Of a stretch of DNA of 46,571 nt, positions 1-8,086 are shown piece by piece. Location: contig JANWHA010000047.1 in the NCBI GenBank assembly GCA_025450635.1, positions 1 through 46,571 on the forward strand, written 5' to 3'. The translations under genes were made by a program, and so were the position numbers. The stretch comes from Croceibacterium sp. (GTDB taxonomy: Bacteria > Pseudomonadota > Alphaproteobacteria > Sphingomonadales > Sphingomonadaceae). The notes under the pieces were generated by a model. That model saw only the letters and a list, made by a program, of their open reading frames with translations. It had not been told where the DNA came from and did not search any database. Positions within the stretch are counted from its first letter, which is position 1; each line of letters starts with the position of its first letter.

Positions 1-209
1 AACCGCTCGAACGCTTCATCCCAGCTCGCCCGGTCCGCGTGGTCCCGCATAGTTGGCAGGAGGCGAAGGACCAGTAGGGCGTTCACCATCCCGTGTTCCA
101 AGACCTGAGCCATGTACATGGCCAGCCCGAACCGGGCATAGACTTCCCGTGTCAGTTCGCTTTCAGCGTCGGTGACGGGCCATATGGCGCCAGGTTCAAA
201 GCCTTCCAT
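1..209 (-). CDS. hypothetical protein, 3' part cut off by window edge
   Basis: The reading frame opens at ATG 207-209 and runs off the left edge of the window, giving about 69 residues. A GGGAG ribosome-binding site lies some 6 bases upstream of this ATG, and an in-frame stop lies just before it. The visible part begins MEGFEPGAIWPVTDAESE and is followed by a mixed hydrophobic/charged segment (FGLAMYMAQVLEHGMVNALL) that reads like an amphipathic helix rather than a signal peptide. I do not recognise the family and no catalytic motif is visible. It is separated from the amidotransferase upstream by 151 bases that contain a short tandem repeat, so it may be its own transcription unit. Confidence 0.6.
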   Translation of the reverse strand, partial: MEGFEPGAIWPVTDAESELTREVYARFGLAMYMAQVLEHGMVNALLVLRLLPTMRDHADRASWDEAFER

Positions 210-248
210 TCTGCTCCCATGGTTCGATCACATTCCCCAATCGACGAA

Positions 249-271
249 TTTGGGGGCCTTTTTGGGGGCCT
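249..271. repeat. short tandem repeat TTTGGGGGCCT x2
   Basis: An 11-base unit (TTTGGGGGCCT) occurs perfectly at 249-259 and again at 261-271, a 12-base period. It lies about 40 bases upstream of the minus-strand start at 209. It could be an operator, a hairpin-free recombination scar or chance; no flanking gene identifies it. Confidence 0.5.
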
Positions 272-360
272 CTCAAAAATCGCTCGCCATAGGATCGGTA
301 GAAATAAGCCATTTCTTTACATCAATTCGAGCCCGTCACCGCCCACGCGGGAATCACGCT

Positions 361-1158
361 TTACGCCGAACAGCGCACGCGCCCATGCTCGATCAGCATA
401 GTGGTGCCCTCGTCCAGGCCGGTCCATTCCTCCTTGTCGAGCGGGACGCTGGCCAGCAGCACGGCATGCTCGGGCGCGGTTTCCATTTCCGCGCCCTCGG
501 TCGACCAGTGGTCCTCGCCTGGAGTCAGAGTGCGCATGTGCAGGGCGGGGGCGCGGGCTTCGCTGAAGACGCCGTTTTCCTCGTAGCGCCGCTTGTCCGC
601 GTGAACGAACAGCTGCTCGCCATCGGTGAACAGGAAGTTGGCGGTACCTTCCTTTCTCATCTCGACGCAAAAATCGCGGAACACCGCAAAGCGCTGCTCG
701 GGCGTGGCGCCCGGCTCGAGGACCGTCAGGCGTTCGAGGAGGAGCATGAAGGCAAGCTCGCTGTCGGTTTCGCCCACGCAGTTCGCCGCCGCCTGGCTGG
801 CGGCGAAGCGGGTCTTGAGCTGCGGCAGGCTGCCGTTGTGCGCGAAGTGCAGCACGCGCCCGAAATAGGTGCGGCGGAACGGATGGGTGTTGGCGAGCAG
901 CGCTCCGCCGGCGGTGGCCAGCCGGACGTGGGCCATGACAAGCCGGGCGGGCGGAGCATGGGTGGCGACCAGGCGTTCGAGGGCGCTTTCGCTTGCCGCG
1001 GCGGGTTCCTTGAACAGGTAGGCGTCGCGGTGCTGGGCGAACATGATGCCCCAGCCGTCGCGGTTGCGGAACCTGCCGCCGCCGCGCCGGGCGAAAGCGC
1101 GCAGCTCGTAATGGATGCGGATCGGTTGATCGCTCGAGACCGCGAACAGCTCACACAT
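361..1158 (-). CDS. class II glutamine amidotransferase (YafJ-type)
   Basis: This 265-residue protein starts MCELFAVSS, with a cysteine directly after the initiator Met. That is the N-terminal nucleophile of Ntn-type glutamine amidotransferases once Met is removed. Further family features are RNRDGWG near residue 32, a LVMAHVRLAT stretch, NTHPF, and HFAHNGSLP, which match the glutaminase fold of the YafJ/class II group. The start at 1158 was chosen because it exposes the Cys; the frame itself extends further upstream without family similarity. These proteins hydrolyse glutamine to supply ammonia, but no acceptor domain is fused here and the physiological substrate is unknown. The downstream neighbour on the same strand is unrelated, and a thioredoxin-like gene ends 17 bases upstream. 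Confidence 0.88.
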   Translation of the reverse strand: MCELFAVSSDQPIRIHYELRAFARRGGGRFRNRDGWGIMFAQHRDAYLFKEPAAASESALERLVATHAPPARLVMAHVRLATAGGALLANTHPFRRTYFGRVLHFAHNGSLPQLKTRFAASQAAANCVGETDSELAFMLLLERLTVLEPGATPEQRFAVFRDFCVEMRKEGTANFLFTDGEQLFVHADKRRYEENGVFSEARAPALHMRTLTPGEDHWSTEGAEMETAPEHAVLLASVPLDKEEWTGLDEGTTMLIEHGRVRCSA

Positions 1159-1175
1159 GTACAGCCGGCCTGTGC

Positions 1176-1769
1176 TCAGGTTTTCGCATTCGCCTCGGCG
1201 ACCAGCGCCTTGGCCTTGTCGCTCGACCAGTCGTAGCCGCCCTGCATGCGCCACACCTCCTTGCCCTCGGCATTGTAGAGCACTGTCGTTGGCAGGTTTG
1301 CCTGATAGGCCATCGCCAGGCCGTTGTCCGGGTCGAGCCACGGCTGCAGGTTGAGGAACTGGTGCTGTTCCAGGAACGGATTGACCGCCGCCGCGCCCCT
1401 GAGGTCCTCGCTCACCGCCAGCACCCGCGGCATGCCCGGCTCGTGCGCCAGCCGGTCGAGCTTGGGCATCTCGGCCACGCACGGCGCGCACCAGGTGGCC
1501 CACAGGTTGACCAGCAGCGGGCCCTTGAGCGTCGCCAGGTTGAGCTTGATGCCGTTCGCGCCGCTGATCGTGACGGCGGGCAGCGGCTGGCCGGCATGGC
1601 TGCGGTCGAGCGTGCCGTTGAGCGCCTCGGCTTCGCTTTCGCTCGCCTGAGCCGGCGGCGCGGCGGGCGCTTCCTTCTGTTGCGCCTGTTCCGCGCTTTG
1701 CCTACTGCAGCCCGCCACTACGAGGACGATCGGCAGCGTGAGCGAGAGCAAGGGCAAACGGGGCATCAT
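1176..1769 (-). CDS. TlpA-family thiol:disulfide oxidoreductase, lipoprotein
   Basis: The 197-residue product has a hydrophobic leader ending in a lipobox (VVAG then Cys21), so it is predicted to be lipid-anchored and periplasm-facing. After a low-complexity Ala/Glu/Gln linker (residues 22-55) comes a TlpA/ResA-like thioredoxin fold with the active site WATWCAPC (Cys94 and Cys97) and the cis-Pro region NLPTTVLYN. Such proteins reduce disulfides in the envelope, for example during cytochrome c maturation; the actual partner is not visible. Two consecutive ATGs occur (1769 and 1766). The 5' end overlaps the divergent argH reading frame if argH starts at its GTG (1738). Confidence 0.9.
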   Translation of the reverse strand: MMPRLPLLSLTLPIVLVVAGCSRQSAEQAQQKEAPAAPPAQASESEAEALNGTLDRSHAGQPLPAVTISGANGIKLNLATLKGPLLVNLWATWCAPCVAEMPKLDRLAHEPGMPRVLAVSEDLRGAAAVNPFLEQHQFLNLQPWLDPDNGLAMAYQANLPTTVLYNAEGKEVWRMQGGYDWSSDKAKALVAEANAKT

Positions 1770-3162
1770 ATCGGGCTCCAACCAGATGTGGGGCGGGCGC
1801 TTCGGAGAAGGACCCGCGGCGATCATGCGCGAGATTAACGCCTCGATTCCCTTCGACAAGGCGCTCTGGCGGCAAGACATAGCCGCGAGCAAGGCCCATG
1901 TCGCGATGCTCGGCGCTTGCGGCATCGTTTCGGGCGAGGACGCCGTGGCGATCGAGCGCGGCCTCGACCAGGTCGCCGCCGAGTACGAACGCGACGGGGT
2001 GCCCGAGGACTGGGACCTCGAAGACATCCACATGACCACGGAAAGCCGGCTTGCGGACCAGATCGGCGCCGCGGCCGGGCGGCTGCACACCGCGCGCAGC
2101 CGCAACGACCAGGTTGCGACGGACTTCCGGCTGTGGGTGCGCGACGCGATCGACCAAGCCGACGCGGGGCTGGAGGCCCTGCAGCGGGCGCTGGTCGCGC
2201 GCGCCGGCGAGCATGCCGACAGCATCATGCCCGGTTTTACGCACCTGCAGACGGCGCAGCCGGTCACGCTCGGCCATCATCTGATGGCTTACTACGAGAT
2301 GCTGCGCCGCGACCGCTCGCGCTTCCATGACGCGAGGCTGCGGCTCAACGAATGCCCGCTGGGCAGTGCGGCGCTCGCTGGGACGGGATTTCCGATCGAC
2401 CGCGAGATGACCGCGCAGGCGCTCGGCTTCGCCCGGCCGACCGCCAACAGCCTGGACGCCGTGTCCGACCGCGATTTCGCGCTCGATTACCTCACCGCGG
2501 CGGCGCAATGCGCGCTGCATCTTTCGCGACTGGCCGAGGAGTTCGTCATCTGGGCCAGCCAGCCCTTCGGCTTCGTGCGGATGCCGGATTCGCTGAGCAC
2601 CGGCAGCTCGATCATGCCGCAGAAGAAGAACCCCGACGCGGCCGAGTTGGTACGCGGCCACTCGGGGCGGGTCGTCGGCGCCATGACCGCCTTGATGGTG
2701 ACGATGAAGGGCCTGCCGCTCGCCTATTCGAAGGACATGCAGGACGACAAGCCGCCGGTATTCGAGGCGGCCGGGCTGCTCACGCTGTCGATCGCGGCGA
2801 TGACCGGCATGGTCGCCGAGGCGGGGTTTCGCACCGACCGGATGCACCAGGCGGCCGAGCTCGGCTATGCCACCGCGACCGACCTCGCCGACTGGCTGGT
2901 GCGCGAGGCGGGCATCCCGTTCCGCGAAGCCCATCACATCACCGGCTCGGCGGTGAAGCTGGCGGAAGCGAAAGGCGTCGCGCTCGACAAGCTCTCGCTC
3001 GCCGAGTTGCAGGCGATCGACCGGCGCATCGATGACAGCGTCTTCGCGGCGCTGTCGGTCGAGTCCTCGGTCGCCGCGCGCAAGAGCCATGGCGGAACCG
3101 CGCCCGAACAGGTAAGACAGCGTGTCGCCGAAGCGCGCCGGGCGCTGGGGATGGATTCATGA
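1738..3162 (+). CDS. argH: argininosuccinate lyase
   Basis: Argininosuccinate lyase splits argininosuccinate to arginine and fumarate, the last step of arginine synthesis, in the cytoplasm. The 474-residue frame carries [10 protein letters not shown] at its N-terminus, [22 protein letters not shown]-like [12 protein letters not shown], and the fumarase/aspartase superfamily signature [12 protein letters not shown] containing the catalytic Ser. The start is uncertain: GTG at 1738 gives a 16-residue N-terminal extension before MWGGRF and overlaps the divergent lipoprotein gene by 32 bases, while ATG 1786 begins exactly at MWGGRF and avoids the overlap. Neither has a convincing Shine-Dalgarno sequence. 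The stop overlaps the next gene (ATGA-type), implying translational coupling. Confidence 0.95.
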   Translation: MSESKGKRGIISGSNQMWGGRFGEGPAAIMREINASIPFDKALWRQDIAASKAHVAMLGACGIVSGEDAVAIERGLDQVAAEYERDGVPEDWDLEDIHMTTESRLADQIGAAAGRLHTARSRNDQVATDFRLWVRDAIDQADAGLEALQRALVARAGEHADSIMPGFTHLQTAQPVTLGHHLMAYYEMLRRDRSRFHDARLRLNECPLGSAALAGTGFPIDREMTAQALGFARPTANSLDAVSDRDFALDYLTAAAQCALHLSRLAEEFVIWASQPFGFVRMPDSLSTGSSIMPQKKNPDAAELVRGHSGRVVGAMTALMVTMKGLPLAYSKDMQDDKPPVFEAAGLLTLSIAAMTGMVAEAGFRTDRMHQAAELGYATATDLADWLVREAGIPFREAHHITGSAVKLAEAKGVALDKLSLAELQAIDRRIDDSVFAALSVESSVAARKSHGGTAPEQVRQRVAEARRALGMDS

Positions 3163-3404
3163 ACCGTCGCTTCGTCATCATCATGCCTCTCGTCCTCCTC
3201 GCCGCCGCGTGCGCGCAGAAGAAGGATCTGAGGCCCGTCGCCGGCGAGCCGCTGCCGCCCGCGCCTTATGGCGCCGATCATCAGCCGAGCGCCGAGGAGC
3301 TGCTCCAGCGCAACTCGCAATCGGCGCCGGAGCGCAGCGTCGAATTGCGCACCCGGTCGGAAGAGCGCACCGACGATCCGTTCGACTTGCCCCCGGGGGG
3401 CTGA
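3159..3404 (+). CDS. small lipoprotein, LptM-like
   Basis: This 81-residue protein has a positively charged n-region, a hydrophobic core and a lipobox LAAAC (Cys18), followed by a short Pro-rich mature part ([14 protein letters not shown]) and a hydrophilic tail. Its position between argH and lysA, with an overlap to argH and only 3 bases to lysA, resembles the location of LptM/YifL near dap/lys genes in proteobacteria. LptM assists disulfide maturation of the LPS translocon LptDE. The resemblance here rests on size, the lipobox, the charged/Pro-rich start of the mature chain and position, so the functional assignment is tentative, while the lipoprotein call is solid. Confidence 0.8.
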   Translation: MNRRFVIIMPLVLLAAACAQKKDLRPVAGEPLPPAPYGADHQPSAEELLQRNSQSAPERSVELRTRSEERTDDPFDLPPGG

Positions 3405-3407
3405 CCG

Positions 3408-4670
3408 TTGGATCATTTCCAACCGCAGAACGGCGAACTCCATGCCGAGGACGTCGCGCTTGTCCGGATCGCCGACGAAGTCGGCACGCCGGTCTACGTC
3501 TATTCGCGCGCGACGCTCGAGCGGCACGCGCGCGTGTTCCGAGAGGCGCTCGCTTCGATCCCCAGCAAGCGCATCGCCTTCGCGGTGAAGGCAAACCCCA
3601 ACCTGGCGGTGCTGCGCGTGCTCGGCCGGCAGGGGTACGGCGCCGACGTCGTCTCCGGCGGCGAGATGAAGCGGGCGCTGGCGGCGGGCATCGCGGCGCG
3701 CGACATCGTCTTCTCCGGCGTGGGCAAGAGCGCGCGCGAGATGGCCGAAGCGCTCGACGCCGGTGTCGGCCAGTTCAATATCGAGTCGGAAGAGGAGGGC
3801 ATCGAGCTCGCCCGCATTGCTGACGGCAAAGGGATGCGCGCGGTCTGCACCCTGCGCGTCAATCCGGACATCGATGCGGGCACACACGAGAAAATCTCCA
3901 CCGGCAAGGCCGACAACAAGTTCGGCGTCCCGTTCGATCTCGCCGTCGGCATCTATGCCCGGCTTGCGGCGCTGCCCGGGTTGCAGATGCGCGGCCTCGC
4001 CGTCCACATCGGCAGCCAGCTGGCCGACCTGAGGCCGCTCGAACTGGCGTTCGAAAAAGTCGGCGCGCTGCTGTCGATGCTGCGCGCCGCCGGTTACCCG
4101 GTCACCCACGTCGATCTCGGCGGCGGGCTCGGTGTGCCGTACAAAGCCGGCGAAGAACTGCCCTCACCGGCCGAGTATGGCGAGATGGTCGCCCGCATCA
4201 CCCACGGCTGGGACGTCGAGCTGATGTTCGAGCCCGGGCGCGTGATCGCCGGCAACGCGGGCGTGCTGCTGACGCGGGTGATCCGGGTGAAGCGCAACGG
4301 CAACCGTCCGCCGTTCGTCGTCGTCGACGCGGCGATGAACGACCTCGCGCGGCCGGCGCTGTACGGCGCGTGGCACGATTTCGACGCGGTCAGGCCGACC
4401 GGTGAGCGGATGACCGCGCACATCGTCGGGCCGATTTGCGAGACCGGCGACACCTTTGCCCGCGACCGCGAGTGCGACGCGCTCGTGGCCGGCGATCTCG
4501 CTGTGTTCCGCACCGCCGGAGCCTACGGGGCAACGATGGCGTCGAGCTACAACAGCCGCGGCTTCGTGCCCGAAGTGCTGGTTGACGGCGACAAGTATGC
4601 CGTCGTCGCCGACCGCATTCCGCCCGAAGAGATATACGCTGCCGAACGTGTGCCGGAGTGGCTGGGATGA
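3408..4670 (+). CDS. lysA: diaminopimelate decarboxylase
   Basis: LysA removes CO2 from meso-diaminopimelate to give lysine, using PLP. The 420-residue protein shows the PLP lysine in AFAVKANPN (near residue 60), the HIGSQL motif, DLGGGLGVPY for phosphate binding, FEPGRVIAGNAG, GPICETGD with the active-site Cys of the dimer interface, and AYGATMASSYNSR. It starts at TTG (3408), the only start codon compatible with the family N-terminus after the upstream stop. Its end overlaps the following gene by 4 bases (ATGA). The argH-lipoprotein-lysA order suggests one transcript joining arginine and lysine end steps. Confidence 0.96.
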   Translation: MDHFQPQNGELHAEDVALVRIADEVGTPVYVYSRATLERHARVFREALASIPSKRIAFAVKANPNLAVLRVLGRQGYGADVVSGGEMKRALAAGIAARDIVFSGVGKSAREMAEALDAGVGQFNIESEEEGIELARIADGKGMRAVCTLRVNPDIDAGTHEKISTGKADNKFGVPFDLAVGIYARLAALPGLQMRGLAVHIGSQLADLRPLELAFEKVGALLSMLRAAGYPVTHVDLGGGLGVPYKAGEELPSPAEYGEMVARITHGWDVELMFEPGRVIAGNAGVLLTRVIRVKRNGNRPPFVVVDAAMNDLARPALYGAWHDFDAVRPTGERMTAHIVGPICETGDTFARDRECDALVAGDLAVFRTAGAYGATMASSYNSRGFVPEVLVDGDKYAVVADRIPPEEIYAAERVPEWLG

Positions 4671-5446
4671 GGAGCCTGCCCCTCTTCCACCGTATTGCCG
4701 GCCAGCCGGTGATCGTGCTGGGGGAAGGGCCGGCGTCCGACGCCAAGCGCCGGCTGGTCGAGCGCGCCGGAGGACAGGTCGTCGGCGACCTGCAGACCGG
4801 GATCGAGCGCGGCGCGCGCCTCGCGTTCGTGGTCACCGACGACCAGCCAGAGGCCGAAGCCGCGGTGATGCGGCTGCACCGCGCCGGGGTGCTGGTCAAC
4901 GTCGCCGACCGTCCGGGGTTGTGCGACTTCACCACCCCGAGCATCCTCGATCGCGATCCGGTGCAAATCGCCATCAGCACGGAGGGCGCCTCGGCCGGGC
5001 TCGCCAAGCATCTGCGGCTGAGGCTCGAGGCGCTGCTTCCCGCTGGCCTCGGCCTGCTGGCCCAGGCCCTGGGCGCGGCGCGCGACGCGTTGCGCGAGCG
5101 CTGGCCCGACGCGGGCGATCGCCGCCGGGCGCTGGACGAGGCGTTGAAGCCGGGCGGGCCGCTCGATCCGTTCGTCGAACACGGCACCGCCGCGGTGGAC
5201 AACTGGATGCGCGATTCCGGCCAACGCGCGCAGACCACCCGCGTCGAACTGACGATTGCCACCCACACGCCCGACGGCCTGACCTTGCGCCAATTGCAAT
5301 TGCTCGGCGCCGCGGACGCGATCCTCTACGAGTCCGGCGTCCCGGCTGCCGTCCTCGATATCGCGCGCGCCGATGCGCCGCGCCTCTGTCTGCCGCATGA
5401 TGGGCCGATGCCCGAGGGCCTGGTACTGGTCTTGCGCCGCCGCTGA
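4667..5446 (+). CDS. siroheme synthase N-domain-like (precorrin-2 dehydrogenase/ferrochelatase)
   Basis: The 259-residue protein resembles the CysG N-terminal/Met8p module that oxidises precorrin-2 with NAD and inserts iron to make sirohaem. It opens with a Rossmann-type segment (PVIVLGEGPASDAKRRLV, where a glycine-rich turn and the Lys/Arg helix stand in for the usual GGGxVAxRK), then NVADRPGLCDFTTPSI and QIAISTEGASAGLAKHLR, both typical of this family. The C-terminal uroporphyrinogen methyltransferase domain of full CysG is not intact: the tail from about residue 185 (TPDGLTLRQLQLLGAADAIL) looks like a remnant of that domain's start. ATG 4667 is preferred to an in-frame GTG at 4658 because it overlaps the lysA stop and has GGAG upstream. 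Confidence 0.85.
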   Translation: MRSLPLFHRIAGQPVIVLGEGPASDAKRRLVERAGGQVVGDLQTGIERGARLAFVVTDDQPEAEAAVMRLHRAGVLVNVADRPGLCDFTTPSILDRDPVQIAISTEGASAGLAKHLRLRLEALLPAGLGLLAQALGAARDALRERWPDAGDRRRALDEALKPGGPLDPFVEHGTAAVDNWMRDSGQRAQTTRVELTIATHTPDGLTLRQLQLLGAADAILYESGVPAAVLDIARADAPRLCLPHDGPMPEGLVLVLRRR

Positions 5447-5514
5447 CCCACCGGTTCCGGCGATTACAGGGATTTAATTTCGGCCTCGAAGCGCGGCACG
5501 GCAGCATCCCTGGC

Positions 5515-5532
5515 GCGAGGCATCGGCCTCGC
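5515..5532 (+). promoter_or_regulatory. hairpin just upstream of the peptide gene's ribosome-binding site
   Basis: GCGAGGC at 5515-5521 and GCCTCGC at 5526-5532 form a perfect 7-bp stem with a 4-base loop. It ends about 8 bases before the GGGAG of the 56-residue peptide gene. There is no following T-run, so it is not a classical terminator; it may protect the transcript or affect translation. Confidence 0.4.
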
Positions 5533-5550
5533 TTGTCAGGGAGACAAATC

Positions 5551-5721
5551 ATGACCCTACCCGTTCTCGATCTAGCCACCTTGCCGGAACTGGCGCATCT
5601 CACCGGTGCGCCCCCGACAGCGATCTTCGGCAACCGCCCGTCGGCGCAGATGCCGGGCAGCGACGATTCGATCGTCATCCTGGCGACTTATGTCTACGAG
5701 ACCGGCGGCGGCGCCGGCTGA
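5551..5721 (+). CDS. 56-residue peptide, possible modified-peptide precursor
   Basis: A strong GGGAG ribosome-binding site precedes ATG 5551. The peptide has an N-terminal Leu/Pro/Asp-rich segment (LPVLDLATLPELAHLTG) that could be a helical leader. A Pro/Gly/Asn-rich middle follows, then a C-terminal acidic-hydrophobic stretch (GSDDSIVILATYVYE) and a flexible TGGGAG tail. It has no Cys, no signal peptide and no hydrophobic span long enough for a membrane helix. Two unrecognised larger genes follow immediately on the same strand, the first 13 bases away. Short precursor plus two co-directional larger genes is the arrangement of ribosomally made, post-translationally modified peptides, but this is inference; it could equally be a small regulatory or structural partner protein. 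Confidence 0.75.
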   Translation: MTLPVLDLATLPELAHLTGAPPTAIFGNRPSAQMPGSDDSIVILATYVYETGGGAG

Positions 5722-5734
5722 AGCGCAACGCGAA

Positions 5735-6691
5735 ATGAGGGTCGCTCCGGACATCGCCGCCCTGCGCAAGGACCGCGCGCCGCAGTTGCAGGCGCAGGCG
5801 GCGATGTTTGCCGCGCGCGAAGCCTGGCAATTCGAGGCCGGCGTCGCACAGGTGCTGGCCGATCTCGAAGAGTTCGGGCGGGGAGCGCCGCTCTCCTCCT
5901 GCCTCGCGCTGGCCGAACTGTTCGCCACGGGCGAGGCCGCGGGACAATTCGCGGATCGCTTCTCCAGCGCTTTCGCCGGCGTCCTTGCGAGGGAGCCATT
6001 GGGCCAGTTGCCGTTTCGCCACGGGTATGACGGCGTGCTGTCGACCTTGCTGCTGGCGCGTTCGGGGCCAGCGCGGCTCACGCTGGTGGCGCACGAGCCG
6101 GGCAAGTACGAGGCGTCGAGCGTGCTGTTCAGCGACGGCGCTCGGCACGATGCGGTGATCGCCGGCGAAGCGACCGCGCGCCTGACCACGCGGCTGGTCG
6201 ACGGCTCGTTCGAGCATGATCGGCTGAACCTGGCCGCGCAAGCGCGCCTGGCGCTCGACCTTTCCCGCAAGGCCTTGTTCGTCGAGCGCGTCGAGCGGCG
6301 GCTGGTCGCCCTGCGGCTTCAGCGTGATGCGCCGATGGCGGGGCCGGTGCGCGAGTTCTCGCTGGCCGACGGCCGCCTGCTCCAGCAATCGGCCGGCGAG
6401 CCGCGCCACAGCCGCCACGAGATGATGGTCGCGCTGCTCGGTCGGATGAAGCGGCGCGAGGCGGCGCCGCTGATCGCCGAGATCGCCGGCGAGGCGTGGC
6501 CCGACACGCTGCGCTGGCAAGCGCTGCGCGAGGCGCTGGCGCTCGACACCGCCATCGGCTTTGCGGCGCTCGGCCGCATCGCCCGCTCGTCCCTCGATCC
6601 GCTCGCGGTACCCGCCGGGGCATTGCGGGCGCAACTGATCGAGGCGCATCCGGAGCTGCGCCAATTCGAGGAAGCGCAATGCCGAGAGTGA
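5735..6691 (+). CDS. uncharacterised helical protein next to the small peptide
   Basis: The 318-residue product is not one I recognise. It begins MRVAPDIAALRKDRAP and is mostly Ala/Leu/Arg-rich with predicted helices. Residues roughly 255-305 (MMVALLGRMKRREAAPLIAEIAGEAWPDTLRWQALREALA, in pieces) resemble HEAT-like helical pairs, and the middle contains a possible beta-rich stretch (ARLTLVAHEPGKYEASSVLF). There is no signal peptide or membrane segment, so it is probably cytoplasmic. No good Shine-Dalgarno precedes ATG 5735, 13 bases after the peptide stop, which suggests reinitiation or coupling. Its 3' end overlaps the next gene by 13 bases, so the two are likely made together. Confidence 0.85.
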   Translation: MRVAPDIAALRKDRAPQLQAQAAMFAAREAWQFEAGVAQVLADLEEFGRGAPLSSCLALAELFATGEAAGQFADRFSSAFAGVLAREPLGQLPFRHGYDGVLSTLLLARSGPARLTLVAHEPGKYEASSVLFSDGARHDAVIAGEATARLTTRLVDGSFEHDRLNLAAQARLALDLSRKALFVERVERRLVALRLQRDAPMAGPVREFSLADGRLLQQSAGEPRHSRHEMMVALLGRMKRREAAPLIAEIAGEAWPDTLRWQALREALALDTAIGFAALGRIARSSLDPLAVPAGALRAQLIEAHPELRQFEEAQCRE

Positions 6692-7581
6692 TCGAGCTGG
6701 AAGACGCTTCTCCCTGCAACCTGGGGGAATGCCTCGCCGCGCTCGACGCTTCAGGCTTCGACCCGCTCGACGAAGGCAGCCTGCTTCATGCCGCCGGCTG
6801 GCTGCGCCGCCTCGGCAACGACCGCGAGTTCCTCGCCGACATCCTCGTCGCCGAGCTCAAGCAGCGTCATCGCCAGGATGACGGGCGCAACACCTACGGC
6901 CCGCAAGTGGTCATGCTCTCCCCGCTCGGCCGCGACTACTTCCTGCGCGCCAATATCTGGCCGTCGAGCGACGAGAGCCTGTTCCGCACCAGCGGCGGCG
7001 GCCCGTTCGTCTACGAGCTGCCGCACGACCACAACTTCGACTTCCTCACCCTCGGTTACTTCGGCCCCGGCTATTGGTCGGATTACTACGAGTACGATTA
7101 CGAGGCGGTCTCCGGCGCGGTCGGCGAGCCGGCCGGGCTGCGTTTCGTCGAGCGCGCGCGGCTCGAGCCGGGCAAGCTGCTGCATTACCGCGCGCATCGC
7201 GACGTCCATTCGCAGCTTCCGCCCGATGCACTGTCGGTTTCGCTCAACGTGATGCATTCGGGCGGGGCGCAAGGCTGGCTCGACCAGTACAAGTTCGACA
7301 TCGCCAAGAACACCATCGCCGGCGTGCTCGGCCCCGGCGCCAGCGAGGTGTTCATGCGCATCGCCGGTGGGTTGGGTGGGGAGGAAGCGCTCGACCTTGC
7401 CGAGACCTTCGCCCGGTTTCATCCGAGCGAGCGCATGCGCCTGACCGCGTTCGAGGCCCGGGCGGGCGTGGTGGAAGCGCCCGCGCGCGACGAAATGTGG
7501 CGGCGGGCGGAAGGCTGCGGCTCGCGGTTGGTGGCGTTGGAAGCGAAGCAGCGGAGAACGGCGCTCGCAACGGCCAGCTGA
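6679..7581 (+). CDS. uncharacterised cupin-like protein (possible metal-dependent oxygenase)
   Basis: The 300-residue protein begins MPRVIELEDASPCNL and has GAGGAAG as ribosome-binding site inside the end of the preceding gene. The central part carries HDHNFDFLTLGYFGPGY (His-x-His followed by a Gly-rich turn) and, about 50 residues later, LEPGKLLHYRAHRDVHSQ, which fit the two half-motifs of a cupin fold with metal-binding histidines, as in thiol dioxygenases or related enzymes. Between them is a striking Tyr/Asp-rich run (SDYYEYDYE). The N-terminal 80 residues are helical and may bind a partner, and the last 100 are Arg/Ala-rich helices. Co-translation with the upstream gene and the peptide suggests that it acts on one of them. 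The cupin reading is inference; no family name can be assigned with confidence. Confidence 0.85.
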   Translation: MPRVIELEDASPCNLGECLAALDASGFDPLDEGSLLHAAGWLRRLGNDREFLADILVAELKQRHRQDDGRNTYGPQVVMLSPLGRDYFLRANIWPSSDESLFRTSGGGPFVYELPHDHNFDFLTLGYFGPGYWSDYYEYDYEAVSGAVGEPAGLRFVERARLEPGKLLHYRAHRDVHSQLPPDALSVSLNVMHSGGAQGWLDQYKFDIAKNTIAGVLGPGASEVFMRIAGGLGGEEALDLAETFARFHPSERMRLTAFEARAGVVEAPARDEMWRRAEGCGSRLVALEAKQRRTALATAS

Positions 7582-7600
7582 CACAGCGGGAATCGCGAGC

Positions 7601-8086
7601 CTAGAACACGCCTCCCGCCAGCGCATCGAGCGCGCCTTGCAGGATCACTGCGGCGGCGTGGCTGTCGATGCGCTCGGCGCGGCGGGCGCGGCTGATGTCC
7701 TGGGCGATCAGGTCACGCTCCGCGCTGGCGGTTGACCAGCGCTCGTCCCACAGCAGCAGCGGCAGCCCGAGACTGGCGAGATTGCGGGCATACGCGCGGG
7801 TGGACTGAGCGCGCGGCCCCTCGCTGCCGTCCATGTTGAGCGGCAGGCCAAGCACGATGCCGGCAACGCTCCGCTCCTTGGCCAGCGATCGCAGCGTCTC
7901 GAGATCGCGCAGCCACTTGCCGCGGGGCAGCGTCTTGCCCGGGGTGGTGAAGCGCCAGCCGGCGTCGGACAGCGCCGTGCCGATCGTTTTCGTCCCGAGG
8001 TCGAGCCCGAGAAGCACACCCCCGTCCGGCAGCGCCAGCCGGAAGTGCGCGACGCTCGTGGTGATCAGAATCTCTTCGCTGTCCAT
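7601..8086 (-). CDS. ruvX: Holliday junction resolvase-like / pre-16S rRNA nuclease RuvX (YqgF)
   Basis: This 161-residue protein has the RNase H-like signature GVLLGLDLGTKTIGTALSD near residues 24-41, VAGIVLGLPLNMDGSEG in the middle and LLLWDERWSTASAE toward the end, with IDSHAAAVILQGALD as the C-terminal acidic helix. These are the conserved blocks of YqgF/RuvX, which trims the 5' end of pre-16S rRNA and was first proposed as a Holliday-junction resolvase. The start at 8086 yields about 20 residues before the first beta strand, slightly longer than many relatives. Its 5' end overlaps the upstream DUF3089 gene by 22 bases, so the two are probably co-transcribed. Confidence 0.93.
   Translation of the reverse strand: MDSEEILITTSVAHFRLALPDGGVLLGLDLGTKTIGTALSDAGWRFTTPGKTLPRGKWLRDLETLRSLAKERSVAGIVLGLPLNMDGSEGPRAQSTRAYARNLASLGLPLLLWDERWSTASAERDLIAQDISRARRAERIDSHAAAVILQGALDALAGGVF

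Noticed and set aside
172-1236. 354-codon plus-strand frame opposite the amidotransferase
   Set aside because: The minus strand encodes a recognisable class II amidotransferase with an N-terminal Cys; the plus frame has no family features.
5447-5514. Promoter for the peptide unit
   Set aside because: TTTAAT-like sequences occur in the gap, but there is no -35 partner at good spacing, so no call is made.
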